Assembly (NCBI GenBank): GCA_963700425.1
Contig: CAVOXO010000003.1
Span: 124,001-188,000 of the forward strand
Direction: 5' to 3'
Length of the DNA stretch: 64,000 bases
Source of the DNA: CAVOXO01 sp963700425
GTDB lineage: Bacteria > Actinomycetota > Acidimicrobiia > Acidimicrobiales > Microtrichaceae
Part shown: positions 26,004-34,857 of the stretch, one piece after another
How positions within the stretch are numbered: position 1 is the first letter of the stretch
Layout of the letters: each line of letters opens with the position of its first letter
Position numbers and translations under genes: made by a program
The notes under the pieces: model-generated
What the model was told of the DNA's origin: nothing
Seen by the model: only the letters and a program-made list of their open reading frames with translations
Databases searched by the model: none

Positions 26004-27713
26004 ATGAGCGAGGAGCGGGCGTGGTGGGAGACGACCACCGTCTACCAGGTGTACCCCCGGTCGTTCGCCGACATCGACGGCGACGGCATCGGTGATCTGC
26101 CGGGAGTGATCGATCGGCTCGATCACCTCGCCGATCTCGGCGTCGGCACGCTCTGGGTGTCGCCGTTCTTCGCCAGCCCCCAGCGCGACATCGGCTACGA
26201 CATCTCCGACTACCGCGACGTCGCCCCCGAGTACGGCACGATCGACGACGCGGAGCGGCTCATCGAGCGAAGCGCACGAGCCGGGCCTGCGGGTCGTCTT
26301 CGACCTCGTGCTCAACCACACCTCCGACGAGCACCCGTGGTTCGTCGAGTCACGGCGTTCGCGAGACAACCCCGAGGCCGACTGGTACGTCTGGGCCGAC
26401 GGACGGAGGGCGGGCACCGACGTCGGGGCGGCCGCCCGACCGCCCCCCGAACAACTGGCGATCCGGGCTCGTCGAGGTGCGAGGCGCGTGGCAGTGGTGC
26501 GAGGAGCGGCGGCCAGTGGTACCTGGCCACGTTCCTGCCCTGCCAGCCCGACCTCAACTGGCACAACCCCGAGGTCGAGGCCGAGATGTTCGACACCATC
26601 CGCTTCTGGCTCGAGCGTGGGCGTGGACGGCTTCCGGCTCGACATCTTCCACGCGATCATGAAGGACGCGGAGCTCGCTCCAACCCCGTGCCGTCCCGGA
26701 CCCGCCGGCTCCGAGGCTGTCCAGGGTCTGACGACCCGATCAACACCGCCAACACCGAGGACAACTTCGCCTTGGCACGCGACCTACGCGCCGTGTGCGA
26801 CGAGTTCGACCCGGAGCGGATCCTGCTCGGCGAGGTGTTCGGGCCGGCCGCGGTACTCCGCCGCTATTCGGCGGCGACGACGGAAGGGATCGAGACGGGC
26901 TGCACCTGGTGTTCCTCTTCGACTTCCTGGCCTACCGGTTCTCCGCCGCGTGGTTTCGCGACCGGATCAAGACGCTTCGAGCGGGACTTCCCGCCCCCGC
27001 AGATGCCCACCTACGTCCTCGAGAATCACGATCGCTCACGAAGCGCGTCACGGGTCGGCGGCGATCTGCGAAAGGCCCGGGCCCTCGCCGTGATGTTGCT
27101 GACCCTCCGCGGTGTCCCCACGGTCTACATGGGCCAGGAGGTCGGCATGACGAACACCTACCTACCCCTGAGCCACGCCCGCGACCCCATTGTCGACCAC
27201 TACTTCTCGTGGGTGCCGGAGTGGCTCGCCCGGAGATTGCCCGAGCGCATCAACCGCGACGAGATGCGCACGCCCATGCAGTGGGACGGGTCTCCCACGG
27301 CGGGGTTCTGCCCCCCCGGAGTCGCTCCGTGGCTGCCGCCCAACGACGATCGGGCCGACCGCAACGTGGCCGATCAGACCGGCGACCCGACGAGCCTGTT
27401 GGAGCTGTACCGCTCGTTGCTGACGCTGCGCCGAGACCATGCTGCGCTCCACGCCGGCCGCCTCGAGCTCGTCGACGGGCTGTCCGATGACGTCCTGGGC
27501 TATCGCCGGATCGACGGCGACGAACGCGTCCTCGTCGTCGTCAACTTCGGTGAGAAGCCGGCGCGGGTCCATCTCGGCGAACCGGGCGCGGTGGTGTCCC
27601 TCGCTTCTGCCGCGGGAGCCCGCATCGACGGAGTATGGCTGGACGTTCCTGCGGTGTGCGGTGTGGTGGCCGGCCTCGCCGAGGCTCCTGCGGAGCTCAC
27701 GCCTCGGCGATGA
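26004..27713 (+). pseudogene. GH13 alpha-glucosidase/oligo-1,6-glucosidase, about seven frameshifts
   Basis: From ATG 26004 (or 25992) the protein opens WWETTTVYQVYPRSFADIDG and GDLPGVIDRLDHL, the GH13 subfamily 17/23/30 type. Conserved segments then appear in alternating frames: GLRVVFDLVLNHTSDEHPWF, QWYLATFLPCQPDLNWHNPEV, VDGFRLDIFH (nucleophile Asp), ERILLGEVF (acid Glu), YVLENHD (third Asp) and VPTVYMGQEVGM. After about 26985 the frame is stable to stop 27713, including the C-terminal beta domain. Breaks lie near 26270, 26420, 26505, 26625, 26675, 26895 and 26980. All catalytic residues and the normal length (about 569) survive, which argues for sequence error rather than long decay. It overlaps the convergent cysNC by 17 bp. 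Confidence 0.75.
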
Positions 27714-29604
27714 TGCCCCGCTCGCGCAGAACCTCGATGATCTCGTCGGCCGCATCCTCCGACGAGATTCCCGTGGTGTCGAGGTGCACTTCGGGGTTCT
27801 CCGGGCGCTCGTAGGGGGAGTCGATTCCGGTGAAGTTGGTGAGGTCGCCTCGGCGGGCCTTCGCGTAGAGCCCCTTGGGGTCGCGGCTCTCCGCGATCTC
27901 GAGAGGGGTGTCGACGTGCACCTCGATGAACTCCCCCTCGTCGAGCAGGTCGCGGGCGAGGCGCCGTTCGGAGCGGAACGGCGAGATGAACGACACCAGC
28001 ACCACCAGTCCGGCGTCGACCATGAGTGACGAGACCTCGGCGATGCGTCGGATGTTCTCCACCCGGTCCGCGTCGGTGAACCCGAGATCGCGGTTGAGCC
28101 CGTGCCGGACGTTGTCGCCGTCGAGAAGGTAGGTGCGGACTCCGGTGGCGTGCAGTTTCGATTCGACGATGTCGGCGATCGTCGACTTGCCCGACCCCGA
28201 CAGCCCGGTCAGCCAGATCACGGCGGGCCGGTGTCCGCTGAGATCGGCCCGGGCCGACTTGTCGACACGGACGTCCTGCCAATGGATGTTGTGGGAACGG
28301 CGCAGCGCGAAGTGCAGCAGACCGGCACCGACGGTCGCGTTGGTCCGTTTGTCGATGATGACGAAACCGCCGGTGTCGCGGTTGACGTCGTAGGCGTCGA
28401 AGGGAACGGGCCGGCCGAGGCTCAGGTTGCACACGCCGATCTCGTTCAGGCCGAGGGTCGCGGCGGCGAGACGGTCGAGATTGTTGACGTCGACGCGGTA
28501 CTTCGGGTGACCGATGGTGCACCCGACGGTGCGGGTCCCGATCTTCATGAGATACGGCCGGCCGGGCAGCATCTCCTCCTCTGCCATCCACACCACGTGG
28601 CCCTCGAACTGATCGGCCACCTCGGCGGGCGAGTCGCCACCGCAGATGAGATCACCGCGGGACGCATCGATCTCGTCGGCCAGAGTCAGCGTCACCGACT
28701 GGCCGGCGACCGCTTCGTCGAGATCTCCGTCCATCGTGACGATGCGCTCGACGGTGGTCGTGGTCCCTGCCGGAAGGACCCGGATCGGATCGCCCGGCCG
28801 GATCACTCCTCCGACGATGCGTCCCGAGAATCCCCGGAAGTCGAGGTCCGGCCGGTTGACCCACTGGACCGGCATGCGGAAGGGGAGCGCCGCGGTGTCG
28901 TCGTCGACGGGAACCGTCTCGAGGAACCCCAACAGGGTGGGACCGTGGTACCACGGCGTGTTCGGGCTCGGCTCGACCACGTTGTCGCCACGGAGCGCCG
29001 ACAGCGGGATGAACGTGATGTCGTCGAGACCCACCCGGCCGGCGAAGTCGCGGTACTCGCTCTCGATGGCGCCGAACACGTCGTGGGAGTACTCGATGAG
29101 ATCCATCTTGTTGATGGCGACCACGACCCTGCGGATGCCCAGGAGTGAGACGAGGTAACTGTGTCGCCGGGTCTGGGTGAGTACCCCCTTGCGGGCGTCG
29201 ACGAGGATGACGGCCAGATCCGCGGTCGATGCACCCGTGACCATGTTGCGCGTGTACTGCTCGTGTCCCGGCGTGTCGGCGACGATGAACTTCCGTCGCT
29301 CGGTCGAGAAGAAGCGGTAGGCCACGTCGATCGTGATGCCCTGCTCCCGCTCCGCGGCCAGACCGTCCAGCAACAACGCGAAGTCGAGGTCGCCACCCTG
29401 GGTTCCGACCTTCGCCGAGTCGGCCTCCAACGCGGCCAGGTGGTCCTCGAAGACGAGGTGCGACTCGTACAACAGGCGGCCGATGAGGGTGCTCTTGCCG
29501 TCGTCGACGCTGCCGCACGTGATGAAGCGGAGAAGGGTCTTGTACTGATGCGACGTGAGGTATTCGTCGATGTCGGTGGCGATCAGCTCCGATGCGTGCG
29601 CCAT
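27697..29604 (-). CDS. cysNC: Bifunctional sulfate adenylyltransferase large subunit / APS kinase
   Basis: The 635-residue protein fuses CysN, the GTPase subunit of ATP sulfurylase, to CysC, APS kinase. The first part has the P-loop GSVDDGKST near residue 31, DTPGHEQYTRNM as G3 and NKMDL as G4, with EF-Tu-like beta domains to about residue 430. From about residue 445 the kinase has P-loop GLSGSGKST, the APS-binding DGDNVRHGLNRDLGF and ISPFRSERR. With CysD it turns sulfate and ATP into APS, then PAPS, for cysteine synthesis or sulfation. Its start shares the A of TGATG with the cysD stop. The operon is headed by a TTGACT/TACCGT promoter behind an Rrf2 regulator gene. Confidence 0.95.
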   Translation of the reverse strand: MAHASELIATDIDEYLTSHQYKTLLRFITCGSVDDGKSTLIGRLLYESHLVFEDHLAALEADSAKVGTQGGDLDFALLLDGLAAEREQGITIDVAYRFFSTERRKFIVADTPGHEQYTRNMVTGASTADLAVILVDARKGVLTQTRRHSYLVSLLGIRRVVVAINKMDLIEYSHDVFGAIESEYRDFAGRVGLDDITFIPLSALRGDNVVEPSPNTPWYHGPTLLGFLETVPVDDDTAALPFRMPVQWVNRPDLDFRGFSGRIVGGVIRPGDPIRVLPAGTTTTVERIVTMDGDLDEAVAGQSVTLTLADEIDASRGDLICGGDSPAEVADQFEGHVVWMAEEEMLPGRPYLMKIGTRTVGCTIGHPKYRVDVNNLDRLAAATLGLNEIGVCNLSLGRPVPFDAYDVNRDTGGFVIIDKRTNATVGAGLLHFALRRSHNIHWQDVRVDKSARADLSGHRPAVIWLTGLSGSGKSTIADIVESKLHATGVRTYLLDGDNVRHGLNRDLGFTDADRVENIRRIAEVSSLMVDAGLVVLVSFISPFRSERRLARDLLDEGEFIEVHVDTPLEIAESRDPKGLYAKARRGDLTNFTGIDSPYERPENPEVHLDTTGISSEDAADEIIEVLRERGIIAEA

Positions 29605-30555
29605 CAGAAGTAGCCCTCCTGCTTCTTCTTCTCCATCGATGCCGCGCCATCGAAGTCGATGATGCGCCCCTGCCGCTCCGAGGTGGTGGCCAGCAGCATC
29701 TCCTGGATGATGCCCGTGAGGTCGTCGGCCTCGCTCTCGATGGCTCCGGACAGCGGGTAGCAGCCGAGGGTCCGGAATCGCACGGAGCGAAGGTCGGGAA
29801 CCTCCCCTTCGGCGAGGCGCATGCGGTCGTCGTCGACCATGATGAGCACACCGTCGCGATCGACGACCGGGCGCGTCGCCGCGAAGTAGAGCGGCACGAT
29901 CGGGATCGACTCGAGCTGGATGTACTGCCACACGTCGAGTTCGGTCCAGTTCGACAACGGGAACACCCGCAGGGTCTCCCCGGGGCTGCGACGGGCGTTG
30001 AAGACCTGCCACAACTCCGGTCGCTGGCGCTTGGGATCCCACTGGTGCTGGGGTGACCGCACCGAGAAGATCCGTTCCTTCGCCCGCGACTTCTCCTCGT
30101 CGCGTCGTGCCCCGCCGAAGCAGAGGTCGAAGCCGTGCTCGTCGATGACCTGTCGTGAGGCCCTCGGTCTTCCACATGTCGGTGTGGAGCGCCGAGCCGT
30201 GGTCGAAGGGGTTGATGCCCCGCTCGACACATTCGGGATTGCGGTGGACGACCAGGTCCATTCCCAGCCGGGCGGCGGTGTCGTCACGGAACTGGTACAT
30301 CGCACTGAACTTCCAGGTGGTGTCGACGTGGACGAGAGGAAAGGGCGGGCGTGAGGGGAAGAACGCCTTGAGGGCCAGGTGCAACATCACCGAGCTGTCC
30401 TTGCCGATCGAATAGAGCATGGCGGGGTTCTCGCTCTCGGCCACCGCCTCGCGCATGATGTGGATCGCTTCGGCTTCGAGTCGCTGGAGGTGGGTCAGCC
30501 GCCCCGATCCGATACCGGACAGGGCCTGTGATCCCGTTGTCGCCGTGCTCGTCAT
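29604..30555 (-). pseudogene. cysD: Sulfate adenylyltransferase small subunit, one frameshift
   Basis: Starting at ATG 30555 (GGAG six bases upstream), the N-terminal half reads LTHLQRLEAEAIHIMREAVAE, then the PP-loop-like SIGKDSSVMLHLALKAF and FPLVHVDTTWKF. An extra base near 30157, just after TDMWKTEGL, shifts the frame. The rest continues as RQVIDEHGFDLCFGGARRDEEKSR, VFPLSNWTELDVWQYI and the family C-terminus MEKKKQEGYF at the stop. Joined, it is about 316 residues, typical of CysD. Since cysNC next door is perfect and the operon has a good promoter and regulator, a sequencing error is the simplest reading. Confidence 0.85.
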
Positions 30556-30575
30556 CGGCATCTCCGTCCTATTGT

Positions 30576-30599
30576 CCGTAAACCCTACGGGGAATACGG
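30576..30599. promoter_or_regulatory. Repeat operator downstream of the cysD -10 box, candidate Rrf2 site
   Basis: CCGTA (30576-30580) and TACGG (30586-30590) form an inverted repeat across AACCC. A second TACGG (30595-30599) reaches into the -10 box. The elements cover the expected transcription start of cysD. They lie directly downstream of the Rrf2-family gene, the obvious regulator. Confidence 0.55.
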
Positions 30600-30624
30600 T
30601 ATTTAGCGTCGCCCGGTGAGTCAA
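30596..30624 (-). promoter_or_regulatory. Promoter of the cysD-cysNC operon
   Basis: TTGACT (30619-30624, minus strand) and TACCGT (30596-30601) are separated by exactly 17 bp. The -35 box overlaps the stop codon of the Rrf2 gene. The predicted start near 30589 gives a leader of roughly 35 bases ending in the GGAG ribosome site. Confidence 0.65.
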
Positions 30625-31109
30625 TCGGCCGTTCGACCCACCGCCGGCCCGTAGCGCTCCTCAGTGGCTCGGCGGTATTCGCCGGCGAGCTCCTCGACCG
30701 GTGAGGGAAGCCGTCCGGCCACCAGGTCGGCGACCGACACGATCTCGAGCACCCGCCGAAGGCTGCCCCTGATGGCCATCCACACCTCGGGCAGGGCCTC
30801 CGCAGGAGCGGGGTAGCTCAACTCGCGGAGGCTCGTGTCGTGCACGTCGGCCAGCGGACCGTCGACGGCACGAAAGATGTCGGCGAGCGAGATCGTCTCG
30901 GGCGGCCGCGAGAGGGTGAAGCCGCCGTCGGGACCGCGTTCGGACCGCACGAGTTCGGCCCGTTTGAGGTCTCGAAGGATGTCGAGGAGGTACTTCAGCG
31001 ACATTCCCTGACTGTGAGCGATGGTGTCGGCCTTCACGGCCGACTCGGCCCCGACCGCCAGCTCGGCCATCGCCCGTACCGCGTTGTCGACCCGCTCGGA
31101 GATCCGCAT
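30621..31109 (-). CDS. Rrf2-family transcriptional regulator, cysteine-free (CymR-like)
   Basis: The 162-residue protein has the Rrf2 winged-helix pattern: MRISERVDNAVRAMAELA, then KADTIAHSQGMSLKYLLDIL, LKRAELVRSERGPDGGFTLS and ISLADIFRAVDGPLADV. The cluster-binding cysteines of IscR/NsrR-type members are absent; the region after the wing has no cysteine. It should therefore act like CymR, the cysteine-metabolism regulator, rather than as an iron-sulfur sensor. It lies directly upstream of cysD with an inverted repeat between, so control of sulfate activation is likely. TAGCGT lies nine bases before ATG 31109 and no ribosome site is seen. Confidence 0.88.
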   Translation of the reverse strand: MRISERVDNAVRAMAELAVGAESAVKADTIAHSQGMSLKYLLDILRDLKRAELVRSERGPDGGFTLSRPPETISLADIFRAVDGPLADVHDTSLRELSYPAPAEALPEVWMAIRGSLRRVLEIVSVADLVAGRLPSPVEELAGEYRRATEERYGPAVGRTAD

Positions 31110-31245
31110 CGGCGCGAAACGCTACCCGGTGCGCTCGTGGGGGAGCAGGGTTCGCGGGCACGCCGATCGGTGCCCTACGGTACGCAGCGGCGTCGCCCGT
31201 CGAGGCGGAGGCGACCGTGTGGAGCAGGGAGCGAAGGGGACGACG

Positions 31246-32859
31246 ATGACGATCGGGACCGTGCTGAGGAGCCGGCTCGACACCCGCGGCGACGGGTACC
31301 GGACGAATCTCGCGGCCATGGCCGAGATGTGGGAGCAGGTCGCCGAGGAGCTGGCGTCGGTGCCCACCATCGGCGGGCAGCGCTATGTCGACCGTCACCG
31401 CCGACACGACAAGATGCTCGTCCGAGAGCGCGTCGAGCACCTCGTCGACCCGGCGACTCCGTTCCTGGAGCTGTCCCCGCTCGCCGGGTGGGGAACGGAG
31501 GACGCGGTCGGGGTGGGTGTGGTGTGCGGCATCGGAGTCGTCGAGGGGGTCGAATGCGGAATCTGGGGTTCCGACATGACCTACAAGGGTGGGTCGGCGA
31601 ATCCCACGACGTGGAAGAAGCTCGAGCGGCTCCTGGAGATCGTCCGGCTCAACCGCCTTCCGCTCATCGCCCTCAACGAGTCCGCCGGCGCGGACCTGCC
31701 TCGACAGGCCGACCTCTTCGTCGGCGCGGGAGCGCAGTTCAAACTCCTGACCCAGCTCTCCCGGCTGGGTATCCCCACGATCACGGTGGCCTTCGGTCCC
31801 AACACCGCCGGTGGGGCCTACGTCCCGGGGATGAGCGACTACACGGTCTTCGTGAAGGACAAGGGCACCGCCTACCTCGGTGGGCCACCACTCGTGAAGA
31901 TGGCCATCGACGAGGTCGTCGACGAAGAGACCCTCGGCGGGGCCGAGATGCACTCGCGCACCAGCGGTCTGTCCGACTACCTGGCCGTGGACGAGCTCGA
32001 TGCCATCCGCATCGCCCGCAACATCGTCAGCCACCTCGGGTGGCGAAAGCTCGGCCCCGGTCCGACCGAAGCCGGCGACGACCCGGTCCACGACCCTGCC
32101 GAGCTCCTGGGGTGCGCCTCGGCGGACGTGCGCATCCCCTTCGAGATGCGTGAGGTGCTGGCCAGACTCCTCGACGGGAGCCGCTTCGAGGAGTTCAAGC
32201 CGCTCCACGGCGAGAAGCTGGTGTGTGGTTGGGGGTCCATCCACGGGTTTCCCGTGGGCCTGCTCGGCAACAACGGGATCCTCTTCTCCGAGGAGGCCCG
32301 CAAGGGCGCCCAGTTCATCCAGTTGTGCAACCGTTCCGACACACCCTTGCTCTTCCTCCACAACATCACCGGCTTCATGGTCGGGTCGAAGGCGGAGCAG
32401 GGCGGCATCATCCGCAACGGCGCCAAGCTCATCAACGCGGTCTCCAACTCCACGGTTCCCCATCTCAACCTCAACGTGGGTGCCAGCTACGGCGCAGGGA
32501 ACTACGGGATGGGCGGACGGGCCTATGACCCCCGGTTCGTCTTCTCCTGGCCCAATCACCGCATCGCCGTGATGGGTCCCAAACAGCTGGCCGGGGTGAT
32601 GGAGATCGTGGCCCGCAACGCCGCCGCCGGCCGCGGCATCGAGATGACCGAAGAGCTCGAGGAGATGCTGATGGCCCAGTCGGCGGCCCTCGAGAGCCAG
32701 ATCGAGACCGAATCGACCGCGCTGTTCGCCACCGGACGGGTGTGGGATGACGGGATCATCCATCCCGCCGACAGTCGGACCGTGCTGGGCATGGCGCTCT
32801 CGGCGGTGCACAGCAACCTCGTCGAGGGTACGAGCGGCTACGGCGTGTGGAGGCACTGA
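31246..32859 (+). CDS. Acyl-CoA carboxylase beta subunit (carboxyltransferase)
   Basis: The 537-residue protein is a biotin-dependent carboxyltransferase. The N-terminal domain has AAMAEMWEQVAEELA, the RHDKMLVRERVEHLVDP segment and SGADLPRQADLFVG. The C-terminal domain contains FEEFKPLHGEKLVCGWGSIHG, NNGILFSEEARKGAQFIQLC and NITGFMVGSKAEQGGIIRNG, as in methylcrotonyl- and geranyl-CoA carboxylase beta subunits. ATG 31246 follows AAGGGGA. The stop overlaps the alpha-subunit start (TGATG). Within the operon, with an AtuA-like gene downstream, it most likely carboxylates a branched enoyl-CoA. The exact substrate cannot be read from the sequence. Confidence 0.92.
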   Translation: MTIGTVLRSRLDTRGDGYRTNLAAMAEMWEQVAEELASVPTIGGQRYVDRHRRHDKMLVRERVEHLVDPATPFLELSPLAGWGTEDAVGVGVVCGIGVVEGVECGIWGSDMTYKGGSANPTTWKKLERLLEIVRLNRLPLIALNESAGADLPRQADLFVGAGAQFKLLTQLSRLGIPTITVAFGPNTAGGAYVPGMSDYTVFVKDKGTAYLGGPPLVKMAIDEVVDEETLGGAEMHSRTSGLSDYLAVDELDAIRIARNIVSHLGWRKLGPGPTEAGDDPVHDPAELLGCASADVRIPFEMREVLARLLDGSRFEEFKPLHGEKLVCGWGSIHGFPVGLLGNNGILFSEEARKGAQFIQLCNRSDTPLLFLHNITGFMVGSKAEQGGIIRNGAKLINAVSNSTVPHLNLNVGASYGAGNYGMGGRAYDPRFVFSWPNHRIAVMGPKQLAGVMEIVARNAAAGRGIEMTEELEEMLMAQSAALESQIETESTALFATGRVWDDGIIHPADSRTVLGMALSAVHSNLVEGTSGYGVWRH

Positions 32860-34856
32860 TGATCACCAGGCTCCTGATCGCCAACCGGGGCGAGATCGCC
32901 GTGCGGATCGCCCGCACCGCTCATCGGCTGGGTATCGACACCGTCGGGGTGTACTCCGACGCCGACGCCGACGCCCTCCATGTCGACGCGGTCGACGTGG
33001 CCGTGGCTCTCGGCGGTTCGACGCCCGCCGAGTCGTACCTGCGGGCCGACGCCGTGCTCGCCGCTGCCCTCGACAGCGGCTGCGACGCCCTCCATCCCGG
33101 GTACGGCTTTCTTGCCGAGAGCGCCGGTTTCGCCCAACAGGTGATCGACGCCGGAGTGGTGTGGGTGGGCCCGACGCCCCAGCAGATCGCGCTGCTCGGC
33201 GACAAGGTGGCCGCCAAGAAGGCGGCCGTCGAGGCAGGCGTCCCCACGGCACCGGTGGTCCCCGTCGAGGCGGGCGAGGTGCCCGACGACGTCCCGATGC
33301 CGGCCCTCGTCAAAGCCGCAGCGGGGGGAGGTGGCCGGGGGATGCGGGTGGTGCGTGATCAGGCCGACCTGGCCGTTGCGGTGGAGGCCGCCTCGCGCGA
33401 AGCGGCCTCCGCGTTCGGCGACGGCACGGTCTTCATCGAGCCGTACATCGAGAGAGGTCGCCACATCGAGGTCCAGATCCTGGGGGATTCGCACGGCGCA
33501 CTGGTCCACCTGGGGGAGCGGGAGTGCTCGATCCAGCGCCGGAACCAGAAGGTCGTCGAGGAGTCACCGTCTGCGGGGATCGACGCCTCCACGCGGGCTG
33601 CGTTGTGCGACGGCGCCCTCGCGCTGGCCCGCCATGTGGGCTATGAGAACGCGGGCACGGTCGAGTTCCTGGTGGGCGACGACGGAACGATCAACTTCCT
33701 GGAGGTCAACACCCGCCTTCAGGTCGAACACCCCGTCACCGAGGCGGTCACCGGGCTCGACCTCGTCGAGCTGCAGCTCAGGGTCGCGGCGGGGGAGCCG
33801 CTGCCGGTCACCCAGGACGAGGTGACCTTCGAGGGGCACGCCATCGAGGTGCGAGTGGTGGCCGAGAATCCCGCAGCCGGCTGGCTCCCGTCGATCGGAG
33901 CGGTCACCGCGTTCGAGATCGGCGACGGGGTCCGCGTCGACACCGGCATCAGGGCCGGCAGCGCCGTCTCCGCGGACTACGACTCGCTGCTCGCCAAGGT
34001 CATCGCCCATCGTCCGCGTCGTTCCGACGCCGCCCGGGTGCTGGCCAGGGCTCTGCGCACCAGTCGGGTCAGCGGGGTCGACACCGACATCGACTGTCTG
34101 GTCGCACTGTTGGGCGACGCCGACTACCTCGCCGCCGCGACCCCCACGTCCTACCTCGACGATCACCCCGACGTGGTCGCGGCATCCGGCCCGGCCGGCG
34201 ACGATCATCTGGCCCTGCTGTTGGGAGCCGTCTTCGCCACCGAACAACGCCAACGGGCTGCCGATCACGTCACGGGATTCGCACCCTCGGGCTGGCGGAA
34301 CCTGGGTGTGCAGGGCCAGCGGCAGGTATGGCACGACGCCGGCGGCGCGGACGTCCCCGTCGAGTATCGGCTCCGGGGGAGCGAGGCCACTGCGCTCGTC
34401 GGACCGTGGCCCGAACCACTCGAGGACGGCAGCCTCGCGCCCGACGAACGCCGCGAGGTCGCCGTGCGACTGCTGTCGCGGGCCGTCGACCGCCAGGTGG
34501 TCGAGATCGATGGACGGCGTCACGCCGTCGACATCGCCGAGGACGGTGATCGCGTCACCGCCCACAGCCCATCGGGGACGGCGGTCTTCGTCCTCGCACC
34601 CCGATTCGAGGACCACGACGCCGAACTGGCCGGAGGAGGCCCGGTCTGTCCGCTGCCGGGCACCGTGATCGCCGTGCACGTCGCCGCGGGCCAGTCGGTG
34701 TCGGAAGGCGAGCTGTTGATGGTCGTCGAGGCGATGAAGATGGAACATCGGATCACCGCCCCGGCCGACGCCGTGGTGGGTGAGGTTCGATTCGCCACCG
34801 GTGACCGGGTCGACACCGGTGATCTCCTCGTGGAACTGACCGAACAGGAGCACTGA
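32859..34856 (+). CDS. Acyl-CoA carboxylase alpha subunit (biotin carboxylase + BCCP)
   Basis: The 665-residue subunit starts ITRLLIANRGEIAVRIARTA, the universal biotin carboxylase opening. It has the ATP-grasp glycine loop KAAAGGGGRGM, ECSIQRRNQKVVEESPS and EVNTRLQVEHPVTE, ending with the biotinyl domain VVEAMKMEH, where Lys627 carries biotin. A BT-like linker lies between about 470 and 585. ATG 32859 is preferred over a GTG four codons earlier because GGAGG lies six bases before it. It is translationally coupled to both neighbours. The length and single BCCP domain are those of MCC/GCC-type alpha subunits. Confidence 0.93.
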   Translation: MITRLLIANRGEIAVRIARTAHRLGIDTVGVYSDADADALHVDAVDVAVALGGSTPAESYLRADAVLAAALDSGCDALHPGYGFLAESAGFAQQVIDAGVVWVGPTPQQIALLGDKVAAKKAAVEAGVPTAPVVPVEAGEVPDDVPMPALVKAAAGGGGRGMRVVRDQADLAVAVEAASREAASAFGDGTVFIEPYIERGRHIEVQILGDSHGALVHLGERECSIQRRNQKVVEESPSAGIDASTRAALCDGALALARHVGYENAGTVEFLVGDDGTINFLEVNTRLQVEHPVTEAVTGLDLVELQLRVAAGEPLPVTQDEVTFEGHAIEVRVVAENPAAGWLPSIGAVTAFEIGDGVRVDTGIRAGSAVSADYDSLLAKVIAHRPRRSDAARVLARALRTSRVSGVDTDIDCLVALLGDADYLAAATPTSYLDDHPDVVAASGPAGDDHLALLLGAVFATEQRQRAADHVTGFAPSGWRNLGVQGQRQVWHDAGGADVPVEYRLRGSEATALVGPWPEPLEDGSLAPDERREVAVRLLSRAVDRQVVEIDGRRHAVDIAEDGDRVTAHSPSGTAVFVLAPRFEDHDAELAGGGPVCPLPGTVIAVHVAAGQSVSEGELLMVVEAMKMEHRITAPADAVVGEVRFATGDRVDTGDLLVELTEQEH

Positions 34857-34857
34857 G

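Noticed and set aside
27697..30624. A single 975-codon protein joining CysD and CysNC
   Set aside because: The join exists only because the cysD frameshift puts its first half in the cysNC frame. The middle part is nonsense, and the true cysD C-terminus lies in another frame ending at 29604.
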